Notes under the pieces: model-generated | What the model saw: only the letters and a program-made list of their open reading frames with translations | Database searches by the model: none | What the model was told of the DNA's origin: nothing | Shown here: positions 41,687 through 50,807 of the stretch, one piece after another | Position numbering within the stretch: the stretch's first letter is position 1 | Layout of the letters: each line of letters starts with the position of its first letter | Translations under genes and position numbers: made by a program | Source of the DNA: Singulisphaera sp. GP187 | Lineage (GTDB): Bacteria; Planctomycetota; Phycisphaerae; Phycisphaerales; SM1A02 | NCBI GenBank assembly: GCA_945871915.1 | Contig: CAMBXO010000003.1 | Location: forward strand, 124,001 to 188,000 | DNA length: 64,000 bases | Direction: 5' to 3'

Positions 41687-44600
41687 TGGCGCTGGTGCTT
41701 TGTTCGGGGTCAATCTGCCAATTCTCCGTCAAGACACAGCCGATGCGCTCAGGCTGCAACAGCCGGAACAGTTTTGCCTGATCGGCCATCTCTGGACACG
41801 CGGGATATCCAAAGCTGAAGCGACTGCCACGATATCGCTGCGTAAAAAGGTCCTTGATCCGCGGGCTGTCCTCGTGACCCATGCTCAATTCCGCGCGGAT
41901 GCGTTTGTGCCACAACTCGGCCAAGGCTTCGGCACACTCCACACCCATTCCATGCATATAAAGGTAATCGGTGTATTCGTTGCGTTCAAACAATTGCTTG
42001 GCACGGTGGCTCACTTCCACGCCCATGGTGACGCAATGAAAGGCCACCACATCTCGCTCGCTTGAACTCGCCGGTCGGAAAAAGTCACTGATGCAGAGAC
42101 GTTTGCGACCCGGCTGCCGTGGAAACGAAAATCGTTCCAGTTGGCGATCGGGGTTGGCGGGATCGAACACAATCAGATCATTGCCTTCGCTGGCACATGG
42201 AAAGAAACCGTAGACCACGGCCGGCCGAAGAATTTGCTCTCGCTTGCATTGCTCACGCAATCGTTCAAAAACAATTTCAGCCTTCTGTTCAAGGGCTTCA
42301 AACTCCGCATCGTTCAGTTCGCCTCGCTTGAACCCCCACTGCCCGCGATAGAGCGCCACCTTGTTCACAAATGGGTAAATCTGCTCCAGATCAATCGCCT
42401 CCACCAATCGACTTCCCCAGAATGGCGGTGTGGGCACCGCAACATCCGATCGAACATCGCTTCGCACGTGAGCCGTCGCCGTAGATGTGTGCGTGGCGTC
42501 CAGTCGTTGTCCAATCTTCGCATCAACGGCGGCTCGCTTGGTGAGTCTGGCTTCAATCGCTGAATCAATGGTGGCGAGTTCGCCCCGCGAAAGCGATTCA
42601 CAGACGGCCAGCCCTTCGAACGCGTCCTTACCGTAATACAACGGCCCCTCATACACACTTCGCAGATGGCTTTCCGCATAGTGCCGCGTCAGCGCCGCAC
42701 CGCCAAGCAGCACCGGAACGGAAATACCCAACTTGTTCAATTCCTTCAGGTTCTGTTCCATCACATTGACACTCTTCACCAGCAATCCACTCATGCCCAC
42801 GCACTCGGCGTTGGTGGTTCGCAGGGCTTCAGTGATTTGAAGCAGCGTCTGCTTGATGCCAAGGTTGTGCACCTTGAATCCATTGTTGCTCAGAATGATG
42901 TCCACCAGATTCTTACCAATGTCATGCACATCGCCAGCCACCGTTGCAAGCACCATGGTGGCCTTGGGTTTTTCCGACACACCGCTTCGAGCCATGTGCG
43001 GCTGCAGAAGAGCGACGGATTTTTTCATCACGCTGGCGCTCTGCAGAACAAAGGGCAACTGCATCGTGCCTGCGGCAAAGAGTTCTCCGACCGTTTTCAT
43101 CCCGGCGAGCAGATGATCGTTGATAATGTCCAAAGGAGAATAGGTTTTCAGCGCATCGTTTAGCGAGTCGTCCAGACCGGCGTCGTCGCCGTCGACAATG
43201 TGCCGCTGCAATCGCTCCTCCAGCGGAAGGTCGGCAAGACCACGCTTGCGAACCACTTGCTCCTGCCCATCTGGAAAGAGATTGATGAAATGCATCAACG
43301 GATCAAAGTTCGCCGGCATGCCCTCAGGGCGATCCTCGCCGCGTCGATCAAAGATCAGCCATTGAGCCGCGTCCCATTGCTCTTTGGGAATTCGATTGGC
43401 CGGTAGCAACTTGCTGAAATGCACAATGGCCGCCGTCAGCCCTCGCTGACGCGCCTCATGCAAGTACGCGCTGTTCAGAACCGCGCGGGCCGGTGGCTTG
43501 AGACCGAAACTGATATTGGAAAGTCCCAACACGATGCCGCACTCCGGAAATCGCTTGGCAATCTGTTCAATGCCGTTCAAGGTTTCGAGGCCTAGCTTTC
43601 GATCGTCCTCATTTCCGGTGGCGATTGTGAACGTAAGCGGATCAAAGAGCAGGTCGCGGCCGTCGAGCCCCCACTTTCGCGTGTACAGATCGTGAATGCG
43701 AGCCGCAATCTGAACTTTCCGCTCGGCGGTCTTGGCCATGCCGGCTTGCGGATCTTCGTCAATGGTCAATGCAACGCATGCAGCACCGTAACGCTTCAAG
43801 AGCGGGCAGACGCGATTCATGCGCTCTTCGCCATCTTCCAGATTGATGCTGTTCACAATGCAACGGCCGCCCGCTCGCTTGAGCCCCTCTTCAAGAACTG
43901 GTGCTTCGGTGCTGTCCAACATGATGGGTGTATTCACTTGACGAACAATCCGACTCGCCACATTCCCCATGTCTTCCACGCCGTTGCGACCGACGTAATC
44001 CACACAGAGATCAACCAGATGGCTGCCATCTCGCATTTCCTCGCGAGCCATGCCAACCAGCGAGTCCCACTGCTCCTCTTCAAGCAGTCGTTTGAACTTG
44101 CGACTTCCGTTGGCATTGGTGCGTTCAGCCACAATCAAAAACGAAGTGTCCTGTTTGAATTCCGTAAATCCATACAGGCTGCTGCATCCTGCCGCCTGCG
44201 GCTCGATGTTGCGAGCGGCCCGAGCTCGCTGCGTGCCCACCATGTCTCGCAAGCCTTTGATGTGTTCCGGCGTCGTACCGCAGCAGCCTCCCACCACATC
44301 CACGTTGAATTCCTCGACATAGCGGCGCATCGCGGCAGCAAATCCAGCGGGTTGCAGCGGGTATTCCGTCCGACCCTCCACCAGCACGGGCAGCCCTGCG
44401 TTGGGCACAACACTGATCGCGCGATCCCAATGCTTGACCAAATACGCAATGTGTTCGACCATTTCGGCTGGGCCCGTGGCGCAATTCAAACCAAGACTGG
44501 CAATCGGAAATGGCTTCAGGGCATTCACCACCGCGGCGATGTCGCTTCCAAGCAGCATGGTGCCAGTGGTCTCCATGGTCACACTCACCAGCAACGGAAC

Positions 44601-45167
44601 ATCGGTGTGTGACAGATTGCGTTCGGCCAGTGCATCCAGACACGCATTGATGGCGCACTTCACCTGCAAAAGATCCTGACAGGTCTCAATCATGAACCCG
44701 TCCACCCCGCCGTCGATCAATCCTCTGGCCTGCTCTCGATAACTTTCCAGCATCACATCCCAACATGTGTTGCCAAGCGTGACCAGTTTGGTGCCAGGCC
44801 CCATACTTCCTACAACAAAGCGAGGTTGCTTTGGTGTCGTAAATTTTTCACACGCGGCGCGAGCGATCTCAGCGCCGAGTCGATTGAGCTCTCGCGTCCA
44901 ACCCACCATCTGTGCATCAAATTCCGCCGCCACAAGTTTGTTGGAGCCAAAGGTGTCCGTCTCCACCACATCCGCGCCGATCGCCAGAAAACTCTCGTGA
45001 ATGTGCTGAATGACATCGGGCCTGCTCTTGACAAGAATGTCCGTGCAGTTGTCGCGCCCCAGATAATCCTGTGGACCGCAGTCGGCGCACGAGTGGATGC
45101 TGGTGCCCATCGCACCATCCATCACCAACACTTTGGAATGGATCGCATCAAGAAATCGGCTCGCCAT
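41646..45167 (-). CDS. metH: Cobalamin-dependent methionine synthase
   Basis: 1173 aa, the full four-module enzyme. It transfers methyl from methyltetrahydrofolate to homocysteine. In order: the homocysteine module (VMDGAMGTSIH, zinc ligands in GLNCATG and VGGCCGTTPEHI), the folate module (IVAERTNANGSRKFKRLLEEE), the B12 cap and domain with axial-ligand motif DVHDIGKNLVDIIL, and the reactivation domain with GYPACPEMAD. Start: ATG 45167 (MASRFLDAIHSKVLVMDGAMG); the longer upstream frame has no family similarity and overlaps the divergent gene's leader. It needs cobalamin. A TACCTT box lies 7 nt from the ATG and a palindrome lies upstream. Confidence 0.96.
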   Translation of the reverse strand: MASRFLDAIHSKVLVMDGAMGTSIHSCADCGPQDYLGRDNCTDILVKSRPDVIQHIHESFLAIGADVVETDTFGSNKLVAAEFDAQMVGWTRELNRLGAEIARAACEKFTTPKQPRFVVGSMGPGTKLVTLGNTCWDVMLESYREQARGLIDGGVDGFMIETCQDLLQVKCAINACLDALAERNLSHTDVPLLVSVTMETTGTMLLGSDIAAVVNALKPFPIASLGLNCATGPAEMVEHIAYLVKHWDRAISVVPNAGLPVLVEGRTEYPLQPAGFAAAMRRYVEEFNVDVVGGCCGTTPEHIKGLRDMVGTQRARAARNIEPQAAGCSSLYGFTEFKQDTSFLIVAERTNANGSRKFKRLLEEEQWDSLVGMAREEMRDGSHLVDLCVDYVGRNGVEDMGNVASRIVRQVNTPIMLDSTEAPVLEEGLKRAGGRCIVNSINLEDGEERMNRVCPLLKRYGAACVALTIDEDPQAGMAKTAERKVQIAARIHDLYTRKWGLDGRDLLFDPLTFTIATGNEDDRKLGLETLNGIEQIAKRFPECGIVLGLSNISFGLKPPARAVLNSAYLHEARQRGLTAAIVHFSKLLPANRIPKEQWDAAQWLIFDRRGEDRPEGMPANFDPLMHFINLFPDGQEQVVRKRGLADLPLEERLQRHIVDGDDAGLDDSLNDALKTYSPLDIINDHLLAGMKTVGELFAAGTMQLPFVLQSASVMKKSVALLQPHMARSGVSEKPKATMVLATVAGDVHDIGKNLVDIILSNNGFKVHNLGIKQTLLQITEALRTTNAECVGMSGLLVKSVNVMEQNLKELNKLGISVPVLLGGAALTRHYAESHLRSVYEGPLYYGKDAFEGLAVCESLSRGELATIDSAIEARLTKRAAVDAKIGQRLDATHTSTATAHVRSDVRSDVAVPTPPFWGSRLVEAIDLEQIYPFVNKVALYRGQWGFKRGELNDAEFEALEQKAEIVFERLREQCKREQILRPAVVYGFFPCASEGNDLIVFDPANPDRQLERFSFPRQPGRKRLCISDFFRPASSSERDVVAFHCVTMGVEVSHRAKQLFERNEYTDYLYMHGMGVECAEALAELWHKRIRAELSMGHEDSPRIKDLFTQRYRGSRFSFGYPACPEMADQAKLFRLLQPERIGCVLTENWQIDPEQSTSAIIVHHPEAKYFAV

Positions 45168-45174
45168 CCGGCTG

Positions 45175-45180
45175 AAGGTA
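45175..45180 (-). promoter_or_regulatory. -10 box (TACCTT) of metH
   Basis: TACCTT on the minus strand ends 7 nt before ATG 45167. The palindrome at 45210-45225 lies 29 bp further upstream, over the likely -35 region. Confidence 0.45.
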
Positions 45181-45209
45181 TGACGGAACCGCCCAACATT
45201 CAACCGTTT

Positions 45210-45225
45210 ATCCGGATATACGGAT
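45210..45225. promoter_or_regulatory. Palindromic operator candidate in the metH promoter
   Basis: ATCCGGATATACGGAT reads almost the same on both strands (14 of 16 positions; ATCCG-KATATM-CGGAT). It is 42 bp upstream of the metH ATG in the 199-bp divergent gap to the S41 peptidase gene. Size and symmetry suit a dimeric repressor such as the ArsR-type or other methionine-cycle regulators, but the motif is not one I can assign. Confidence 0.4.
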
Positions 45226-45366
45226 GGCGATTGGCCGCATCCAAGGCACAGGAAGGGCGTTTGGGCCACATGCCGAAATGGAAACGGTGCTCGACCAAGA
45301 ATTGTTGTGGGTTCGTCCCGTTCCCAACCCACACGACGCACCCGTGGCTTTGCACACTTCTCGTCT

Positions 45367-46779
45367 ATGAACACGTTCTCCAAGCGTCTGCGATTGGGCA
45401 CAACACTTCTTGGCATCTGGGCACTTGCATGCAGCCACTGCACGACTGCACCACGCAGTCCATCCATCGCACCGACCCCCATCGAGTCATCCGTAGCGAT
45501 GGCAACCTTCGAGGAGGTGTGGACCACCATCGATCGCACCGATGTTGATCCTGCGCATCACGGAGTGGATTGGATGGCCGTCAAGGTTGAATTCATGCCT
45601 CGCGTCGCCAACTGCACCACGCGAGAGGAATTGCGAGTGGAGCTCCAACACATGTTGGCTCGCCTTGGTCGAAGTCACTACGGACTGCTGCCCGCGGAGA
45701 CTGCAAACTTGTTGCCTGATGGCGACAACAATGATTCGGCCAACCCACAGCGCTCTTCCACGCAACGCGGTTCCACCGGAATGGATGTGCGCGTTATCGA
45801 AGATCAAGTTGTGGTTGTTCGCTTACAGCCCAACGGCCCAGCGGCCCAAGCAGGTGTTCAGTGCGGATGGGTGGTGGAGGAATGTTCGGGGCAACCACCG
45901 ATTCATCAACCAATCAATGCTCCGAGCGGTCAATCCATGTCGCGGTATGTGCGCGATGCGGCGGTTCAGGCCATGACACTCGGTCCCGCTGGCCAAGAGG
46001 AATCGTGGGTTTTCTCCGATCCCGCTGGCACGCTTCACCCCATGACCCTGCAACGAGTTCCAGCAACCGGCACCTCAACGCAATTGGGATTACTGCCCAC
46101 CCTTCGCGTGCATTGCGAAGACCGTTTACTGACACCAACCGAACTTCAGGCTTGCGGTGTCGCGCCCGATCGCCGTCTTGCACTGATTGCATTCAACATT
46201 TGGATGCCCGCGATTGCACTTGCGATCGATGAGGCGGTCGATCGACATCGCTCATGCGATGGAATCATTCTCGACCTGCGAGGAAATCCTGGAGGTGTTG
46301 GTGCCATGGTCATAGGCGTCGCCGGACATTTTTATAACTCCCAAGACAGCCTCGGAACGCTGCGAACGCGAGACACCACGCTGGACTTTAAAGTGAATCC
46401 GCGTCGCAGCACGCCCGATGGTCGCGTGGTTGAACCCATTTCCGCGCCCTTGGTCATTGTGGTGGACTCCATGAGCGCCAGCACCACGGAAATTTTTGCC
46501 GGCGGTCTGCAATCTCTGCATCGCGCCAGCATCATCGGTCGCACCACGGCGGGTGCGGCGTTGCCAGCCCAAATGAAGATCTTGCCAAGTGGCGATGGAC
46601 TTCTTTTCGCCTTTGCCGACTTCACGCGCCCCGATGGAAAGCAAATCGAGGGCATCGGCATCGAGCCCGATGTCACATCGGGGACCACCGTCGAGAGTTG
46701 GCGTGGCTCGGTGGATCCAGATGTGGCCGCTGCTGCCAAAAGAATCGAACAAACACTCGGACACTCTGCACGCCCCTAA
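45367..46779 (+). CDS. S41-family (C-terminal processing) peptidase, exported
   Basis: 470 aa. The N-terminus LGTTLLGIWALACSHC is a signal with possible lipid attachment at Cys. A PDZ-like module follows (VVVVRLQPNGPAAQAGVQCGWVVEECSGQP), then the protease core with DGIILDLRGNPGGVGAMVIGVAGHFY and the Ser region VVDSMSASTTEIFAGGLQSLHRASIIGRTTAGAALP. These match CtpA/tricorn-type S41 peptidases, with Ser in SAS as the likely nucleophile. The paired Lys is probably within ALPAQMKIL. Start ATG 45367. It is divergent from metH. Substrates are periplasmic proteins; none is identified. Confidence 0.88.
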   Translation: MNTFSKRLRLGTTLLGIWALACSHCTTAPRSPSIAPTPIESSVAMATFEEVWTTIDRTDVDPAHHGVDWMAVKVEFMPRVANCTTREELRVELQHMLARLGRSHYGLLPAETANLLPDGDNNDSANPQRSSTQRGSTGMDVRVIEDQVVVVRLQPNGPAAQAGVQCGWVVEECSGQPPIHQPINAPSGQSMSRYVRDAAVQAMTLGPAGQEESWVFSDPAGTLHPMTLQRVPATGTSTQLGLLPTLRVHCEDRLLTPTELQACGVAPDRRLALIAFNIWMPAIALAIDEAVDRHRSCDGIILDLRGNPGGVGAMVIGVAGHFYNSQDSLGTLRTRDTTLDFKVNPRRSTPDGRVVEPISAPLVIVVDSMSASTTEIFAGGLQSLHRASIIGRTTAGAALPAQMKILPSGDGLLFAFADFTRPDGKQIEGIGIEPDVTSGTTVESWRGSVDPDVAAAAKRIEQTLGHSARP

Positions 46780-46792
46780 CCCGCAAGGGGGC

Positions 46793-46798
46793 TATCCT
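46793..46798 (+). promoter_or_regulatory. -10 box (TATCCT) of the paralogue pair
   Basis: TATCCT ends 10 nt before ATG 46809, in the 29-bp gap after the S41 peptidase. Confidence 0.5.
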
Positions 46799-46808
46799 GT
46801 CGCCCCTT

Positions 46809-47714
46809 ATGCGAAACACCATTCTTCTCGTTACGGCAGTCGCGCTCTCGTTCACCTTGCATCATTCGGTCGCAGCACAAGGTGATTCCTTTGGATCAAG
46901 TGCCGCAGCAACCGCTCCGCAAGCACAACCTCCATCGAAACCCGCAGGCGTTGGAGCGCCCACCGCTGGTGTTGAACTTCCGCCCGCAACGGACATCTTC
47001 AAGAGAAGCGTCGAAGCCATTGGTGGCGAGGCCGCCGTCCGCCGCCACACCGCTATGCGAATGAAGGGCGGTCTCAGCGCCACCGGCATGAAGACACCGG
47101 GCACACTTGAAATTCTGATGCTGGCACCCAACAAGTTCCTGACCACAATCGAACTCCCTGGAATGGGGCCGATGAAGCAGGGCTTTGATGGAAATATCGG
47201 ATGGACCAAGAATTCCATGATGGGCACACAACTGCTCGAAGGAAAAACGCTTGCAGAACTTCGTCGGTCGAGTGACTTCTACAAAGACCTTGATCCATCC
47301 AAGATGTGGACCACTGCAACAACTTCTGGAATCGTGGACTTTGGTGGAATGCCCTGTTACGAAGTCGCTGTGACCGGAGATTTGGGCGAAGGCAGTTTGT
47401 TTTATGGCGTGTCCGATGGCCTGAACCGAGGCATGCGACTCACCATCGACTCCCCCATGGGAAAGATTCCCGCAACAACCCGCATGGTGGAGTACAAGGA
47501 ATTTGATGGATTGAAGGTGGCCAGCAAAACTGAAATTGAGGCCATGGGCGCTGTCCAAACCATGACGGTTGATTCGATCGACTTTGCACCTCTCAACGAA
47601 TCGCTCTTTGATCTTCCGGCGGATGTGCAAGCACTTGTGAAGAACGGCGGCGCAAAGACCACCGGCACCACACCTCCACCCGCCGCACCGGTTCCTCCAC
47701 CAACGAAGCCTTGA
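46809..47714 (+). CDS. Exported protein with LolA/LppX-like layout, copy 1
   Basis: 301 aa. Signal peptide MRNTILLVTAVALSFTLHHSVAAQ, then a domain reading KRSVEAIGGEAAVRRHTAMRMKGGLSATGMKTPGTLEILMLAPNKFLTTIELPGMGPMKQGFDG. This alternates beta strands as in the half-barrel fold of LolA/LppX-type lipoprotein carriers (inference from pattern, not a match). A Pro-rich tail (TTGTTPPPAAPVPPPTKP) ends it. The next gene encodes a paralogue and overlaps the stop as TTGA. Neither has a known function. Confidence 0.7.
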   Translation: MRNTILLVTAVALSFTLHHSVAAQGDSFGSSAAATAPQAQPPSKPAGVGAPTAGVELPPATDIFKRSVEAIGGEAAVRRHTAMRMKGGLSATGMKTPGTLEILMLAPNKFLTTIELPGMGPMKQGFDGNIGWTKNSMMGTQLLEGKTLAELRRSSDFYKDLDPSKMWTTATTSGIVDFGGMPCYEVAVTGDLGEGSLFYGVSDGLNRGMRLTIDSPMGKIPATTRMVEYKEFDGLKVASKTEIEAMGAVQTMTVDSIDFAPLNESLFDLPADVQALVKNGGAKTTGTTPPPAAPVPPPTKP

Positions 47715-48493
47715 AGAATCGACTGACCGGTGCGGTAACTCGGTTTCTTGCGGCCGCTGCAGGCGCCGTTGCCGTTGCGGCTGCCGAGCCACCGCCAACC
47801 GAACCGCCCGTCGCCGCGAACACAGAAACAACCTCGCAGTCCGTCTGGCAGCGAGCCATCCACGCGACTGGTCCCGTCCATGAAGCTCGTTTCCTTCGAG
47901 TGGAGGGACGCATCACCAGCAATGAGGGAACCACACGCATTCAATTTCTCTCGTCACTTGTGCGACCGCGTCGCTTGGTGATTCGACAAACGCTTCCAGA
48001 TCTCCGCGTAATGGAAATGGGTTGTCACGGCGACCTTGGCTGGTTGCGAAGTCCCATTGATGGAACGGTCAAACCCATGGAGGCCACGGCGGTGGTCGCT
48101 GCATCGGCCGGCCTGATCCCCACCAACATGATGTTCGCGCTGGCAGATCGATTTCCCCATCGACAACTGGGCCCCATTGAAATGGATCACGGTGTGCCAT
48201 GTCGGCGATTGGAATTGGAGGACCGCGATGGCATCAAGGGGTCCGCATGGTTTGATGAACGCACCGGACAGTTGCGCCGCCTCCGCACGCTCGACCGCGA
48301 TCCACTCAAGCCCGCAACGGAACTCTCGATCGATGCATGGAAGACCCTTGGAACGCTTTCCGTTCCGTGCATCATCACCATTCAAACGGGCAACCAGGTC
48401 ACGCGAAGCGAGATGACAAGCATCAGCCTTGAACCGATTCCAGATTCTGAATTTGCACCGCCCAAAGAATTGCAGGCAATTGCAACAGACTAA
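47711..48493 (+). CDS. Exported protein with LolA/LppX-like layout, copy 2
   Basis: 260 aa. The TTG start at 47711 overlaps the preceding stop; the N-terminal signal is TRFLAAAAGAVAVAAAEPPP. The body follows the same plan as copy 1: HEARFLRVEGRITSNEGTTRIQFLSSLVRPRRLVIRQTLPDLRVMEMGCHGDLGWLRSP, then MDHGVPCRRLELEDRDGIKGSAWFDERTGQLRRLRTLD. Shared phrases (GDLGW/GNIGW, then a hydrophobic PCRRLE/PCYEVA segment) support an old tandem duplication. Probably periplasmic. Function unknown. Confidence 0.7.
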   Translation: MKNRLTGAVTRFLAAAAGAVAVAAAEPPPTEPPVAANTETTSQSVWQRAIHATGPVHEARFLRVEGRITSNEGTTRIQFLSSLVRPRRLVIRQTLPDLRVMEMGCHGDLGWLRSPIDGTVKPMEATAVVAASAGLIPTNMMFALADRFPHRQLGPIEMDHGVPCRRLELEDRDGIKGSAWFDERTGQLRRLRTLDRDPLKPATELSIDAWKTLGTLSVPCIITIQTGNQVTRSEMTSISLEPIPDSEFAPPKELQAIATD

Positions 48494-48532
48494 TGCGACC
48501 GCATGGGTCGCTACCCTCTCCGTTCCTTTCGC

Positions 48533-49489
48533 ATGAACCAGACGCCAGCCATTGCTTTGCATGATGTTTCCAAGCGGTTCGGCGCGACCCATGCGGTGCG
48601 CGGAATTTCGTTCACCGTTGAACGCGGCGGAATCTGCGGGTTCCTTGGCCCCAATGGCGCCGGCAAGAGCACATCGATTCGAATGATCATGAGCATCATC
48701 CTTCCAGATGAGGGCCGCATTGAAGTTCTTGGTGGCAACGCACTCGATGCGAAGGATCGCATCGGCTACTTGCCTGAGGAACGCGGGCTGTATCGCACCA
48801 TGCGCGTCGCTGAGTTCCTTCGATTCATGGCTGCTTTAAAGGGACTGGATCGCGCCACTGCTGACCGCAGAATTGGGGAGTGGCTTGAGCGATTGGAATT
48901 ACCGAGCGTCAGCCGCAAGCGCTGCATGGAACTCAGCAAGGGCATGCAGCAAAAGGTGCAACTGATTGCGTCGGTGGTGCATGAACCCCAGTTGCTCATT
49001 CTGGACGAGCCCTTTAGCGGACTTGATCCGGTGAACACGCGTGTTCTCACACGCGAAATTCTTGGATTACGTGAGCGAGGTGCCACCATTCTCTTTAGCA
49101 CGCATCAGATGCGAACCGCCGAAGACCTCTGCGACCGAGTGCTCCTGATTCATCGCGGAGAAAAACTGCTCGACGAAACTTTGCCCTCCATCCATCGCCG
49201 ATTTGATCCACGCACGGTGCTGGCCGAGCCCGCGGGCGATCAGGCAACAGCTCAAGGTGCCATCGCCGCACTCGCGGGTGTTTCGGAATGCGTTTGGAGC
49301 GACGAGGCCCGCGCGCTCATTATTCGAATCGACGATCACGGCGATCCGCAACACGCCATGCAGCAGATGCTTGCGGCCACACCGTTGCGGCGCATTGAAC
49401 TTCGTCGCGTCACGCTCGACGATGTCTTTGTTCGCTTGGTCGGTGGCGATGCCAGCGTGCTGGAAGCACAGGAGGCGAACGGTGACTGA
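48533..49489 (+). CDS. NatA-like ABC exporter ATP-binding subunit
   Basis: 318 aa. All nucleotide-binding motifs are present: Walker A in FLGPNGAGKST, signature MELSKGMQQKVQ, Walker B in LLILDEPFSGLDP, and the H-loop ILFSTHQM. The extra C-terminal domain of about 90 residues fits the NatA/DrrA type. The start ATG 48533 (MNQTPAIALHDVSKRFG) is preferred over ATG 48503, which adds ten residues. The stop overlaps the permease start by 8 nt. The substrate may be Na+ (as in NatAB) or another compound, which is inference. Confidence 0.9.
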   Translation: MNQTPAIALHDVSKRFGATHAVRGISFTVERGGICGFLGPNGAGKSTSIRMIMSIILPDEGRIEVLGGNALDAKDRIGYLPEERGLYRTMRVAEFLRFMAALKGLDRATADRRIGEWLERLELPSVSRKRCMELSKGMQQKVQLIASVVHEPQLLILDEPFSGLDPVNTRVLTREILGLRERGATILFSTHQMRTAEDLCDRVLLIHRGEKLLDETLPSIHRRFDPRTVLAEPAGDQATAQGAIAALAGVSECVWSDEARALIIRIDDHGDPQHAMQQMLAATPLRRIELRRVTLDDVFVRLVGGDASVLEAQEANGD

Positions 49490-50771
49490 ATCCACTTCCG
49501 TTCGACGCACATGCGTTGTGGCGTGGCGCGACTTTCGTCACACCGTGCTCACCAAAGGATTCATCATCGGAGCCCTGGTGCTGCCGGCGATCATGTTTCT
49601 GGTCATTCCACTCATCCCCATGCTCACGCAGTCCACACCAAAACCACTGGTCGGCCGCGTGGTGGTGATTGATGAGAGAGGCGGGATGGCCACGGCCTTT
49701 GACCTCGCTCTGCACTCCAAAGAGAGTGCCGCCAAACGAAATCAACGCGATTTCCTTGGCGGACCACTCGAGGTGCAGGTGACTGTGGAACGCATGAGTG
49801 ATCATGCACAAGAGGCCGCACTTCGATCACAAGTCGCCGATGGTGAACTTGTGGCACTGGTCATTGCACAACACGATGACGATGGCGAAAGGGCTGAAGT
49901 GCTGGTGCCCAGTGCCAGCAGCCCGCGGCATACGCGCCATGTGGAGTCGGCCGCCAGAGAAGCCGTGATTCGTTCCCGCACCTTGGACGCCGGCGAGGAT
50001 TACGATCGACTTCGTTCGATCATGCGAAACGATCGCGTGGAAGTGTCTCGCATTAGCCCGCGAGGTGAACAGGCCCCAGAATCTGCGGTCATGCGCATGC
50101 TGGTGCCAGGCGGATTCATGATGCTCTTGTGGATCACAATCTTTACGAGCGCCAATAATCTTCTGACGAGCACGATTGAAGAAAAAAGTAGCCGCGTCAT
50201 TGAAGTGCTGCTCAGTGCAGTGAACCCACTGGAATTACTGGTCGGAAAGCTGCTCGGACAGGCGGGCGTAAGCCTGGTCATGCTCGCCATGTATGGCGGC
50301 GTGGGCATTGCAGCCCTCGGCGCAATGGCCATGCTCGATGTGGTTCCTATCTCGCACATTCTTTGGTTCGCCGTGTGGTTCCCCATCGGATATTTCATGG
50401 TGGCTGCGATCATGGTCAGCGTGGGCAGTGCCGTCACCGAACTGCGCGAAGCGCAATCGCTTATCGCCCCAGTGATGATCGCCCTCATGGTTCCACTGAT
50501 GCTCTGGCTTCCCATCATTGAAAACCCAAATGGTCCGCTCGCCACTGCATTCAGTTTCATTCCGCCCGCCTCGCCATTTGTCAATGTGTTGCGACTGACA
50601 GCCGCCACCGAACCGGTTCCACTCTGGGAAAGCCTGCTTGCAGTCGTGGTTGCCATCGTTTCTGTCATGGTTCTGCTGTGGGCCGGCGCCAGAATTTTCC
50701 GAGTGGGCGTACTCATGCAAGGCAAGACCCCAACACCACGAGAACTTTTGCGATGGGTGTGGATGCGCTAA
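49482..50771 (+). CDS. NatB-like ABC exporter permease
   Basis: 429 aa. One helix near the N-terminus (IIGALVLPAIMFLVIPLIPML), a soluble region of about 180 residues, then five helices in the ABC-2 pattern beginning SAVMRMLVPGGFMMLLWITIFTSANNLLTSTIEEKSSRVIEVLLSAVNPLELLVGKLLGQAGV. That EEK-RVIEVLLSSV-like segment is diagnostic for NatB/ABC-2 permeases. GTG 49482 has GGAGG 6 nt upstream and overlaps the ATPase gene. It exports with the NatA-like subunit. Confidence 0.9.
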   Translation: MTESTSVRRTCVVAWRDFRHTVLTKGFIIGALVLPAIMFLVIPLIPMLTQSTPKPLVGRVVVIDERGGMATAFDLALHSKESAAKRNQRDFLGGPLEVQVTVERMSDHAQEAALRSQVADGELVALVIAQHDDDGERAEVLVPSASSPRHTRHVESAAREAVIRSRTLDAGEDYDRLRSIMRNDRVEVSRISPRGEQAPESAVMRMLVPGGFMMLLWITIFTSANNLLTSTIEEKSSRVIEVLLSAVNPLELLVGKLLGQAGVSLVMLAMYGGVGIAALGAMAMLDVVPISHILWFAVWFPIGYFMVAAIMVSVGSAVTELREAQSLIAPVMIALMVPLMLWLPIIENPNGPLATAFSFIPPASPFVNVLRLTAATEPVPLWESLLAVVVAIVSVMVLLWAGARIFRVGVLMQGKTPTPRELLRWVWMR

Positions 50772-50794
50772 GCCCGGCGTGCATGCACGCCAGA

Positions 50795-50800
50795 TAGGCT
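50795..50800 (+). promoter_or_regulatory. -10 box (TAGGCT) of the 508-aa membrane protein
   Basis: TAGGCT ends 7 nt before GTG 50808, in the 36-bp gap after the ABC permease. Confidence 0.5.
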
Positions 50801-50807
50801 GCGTGGC

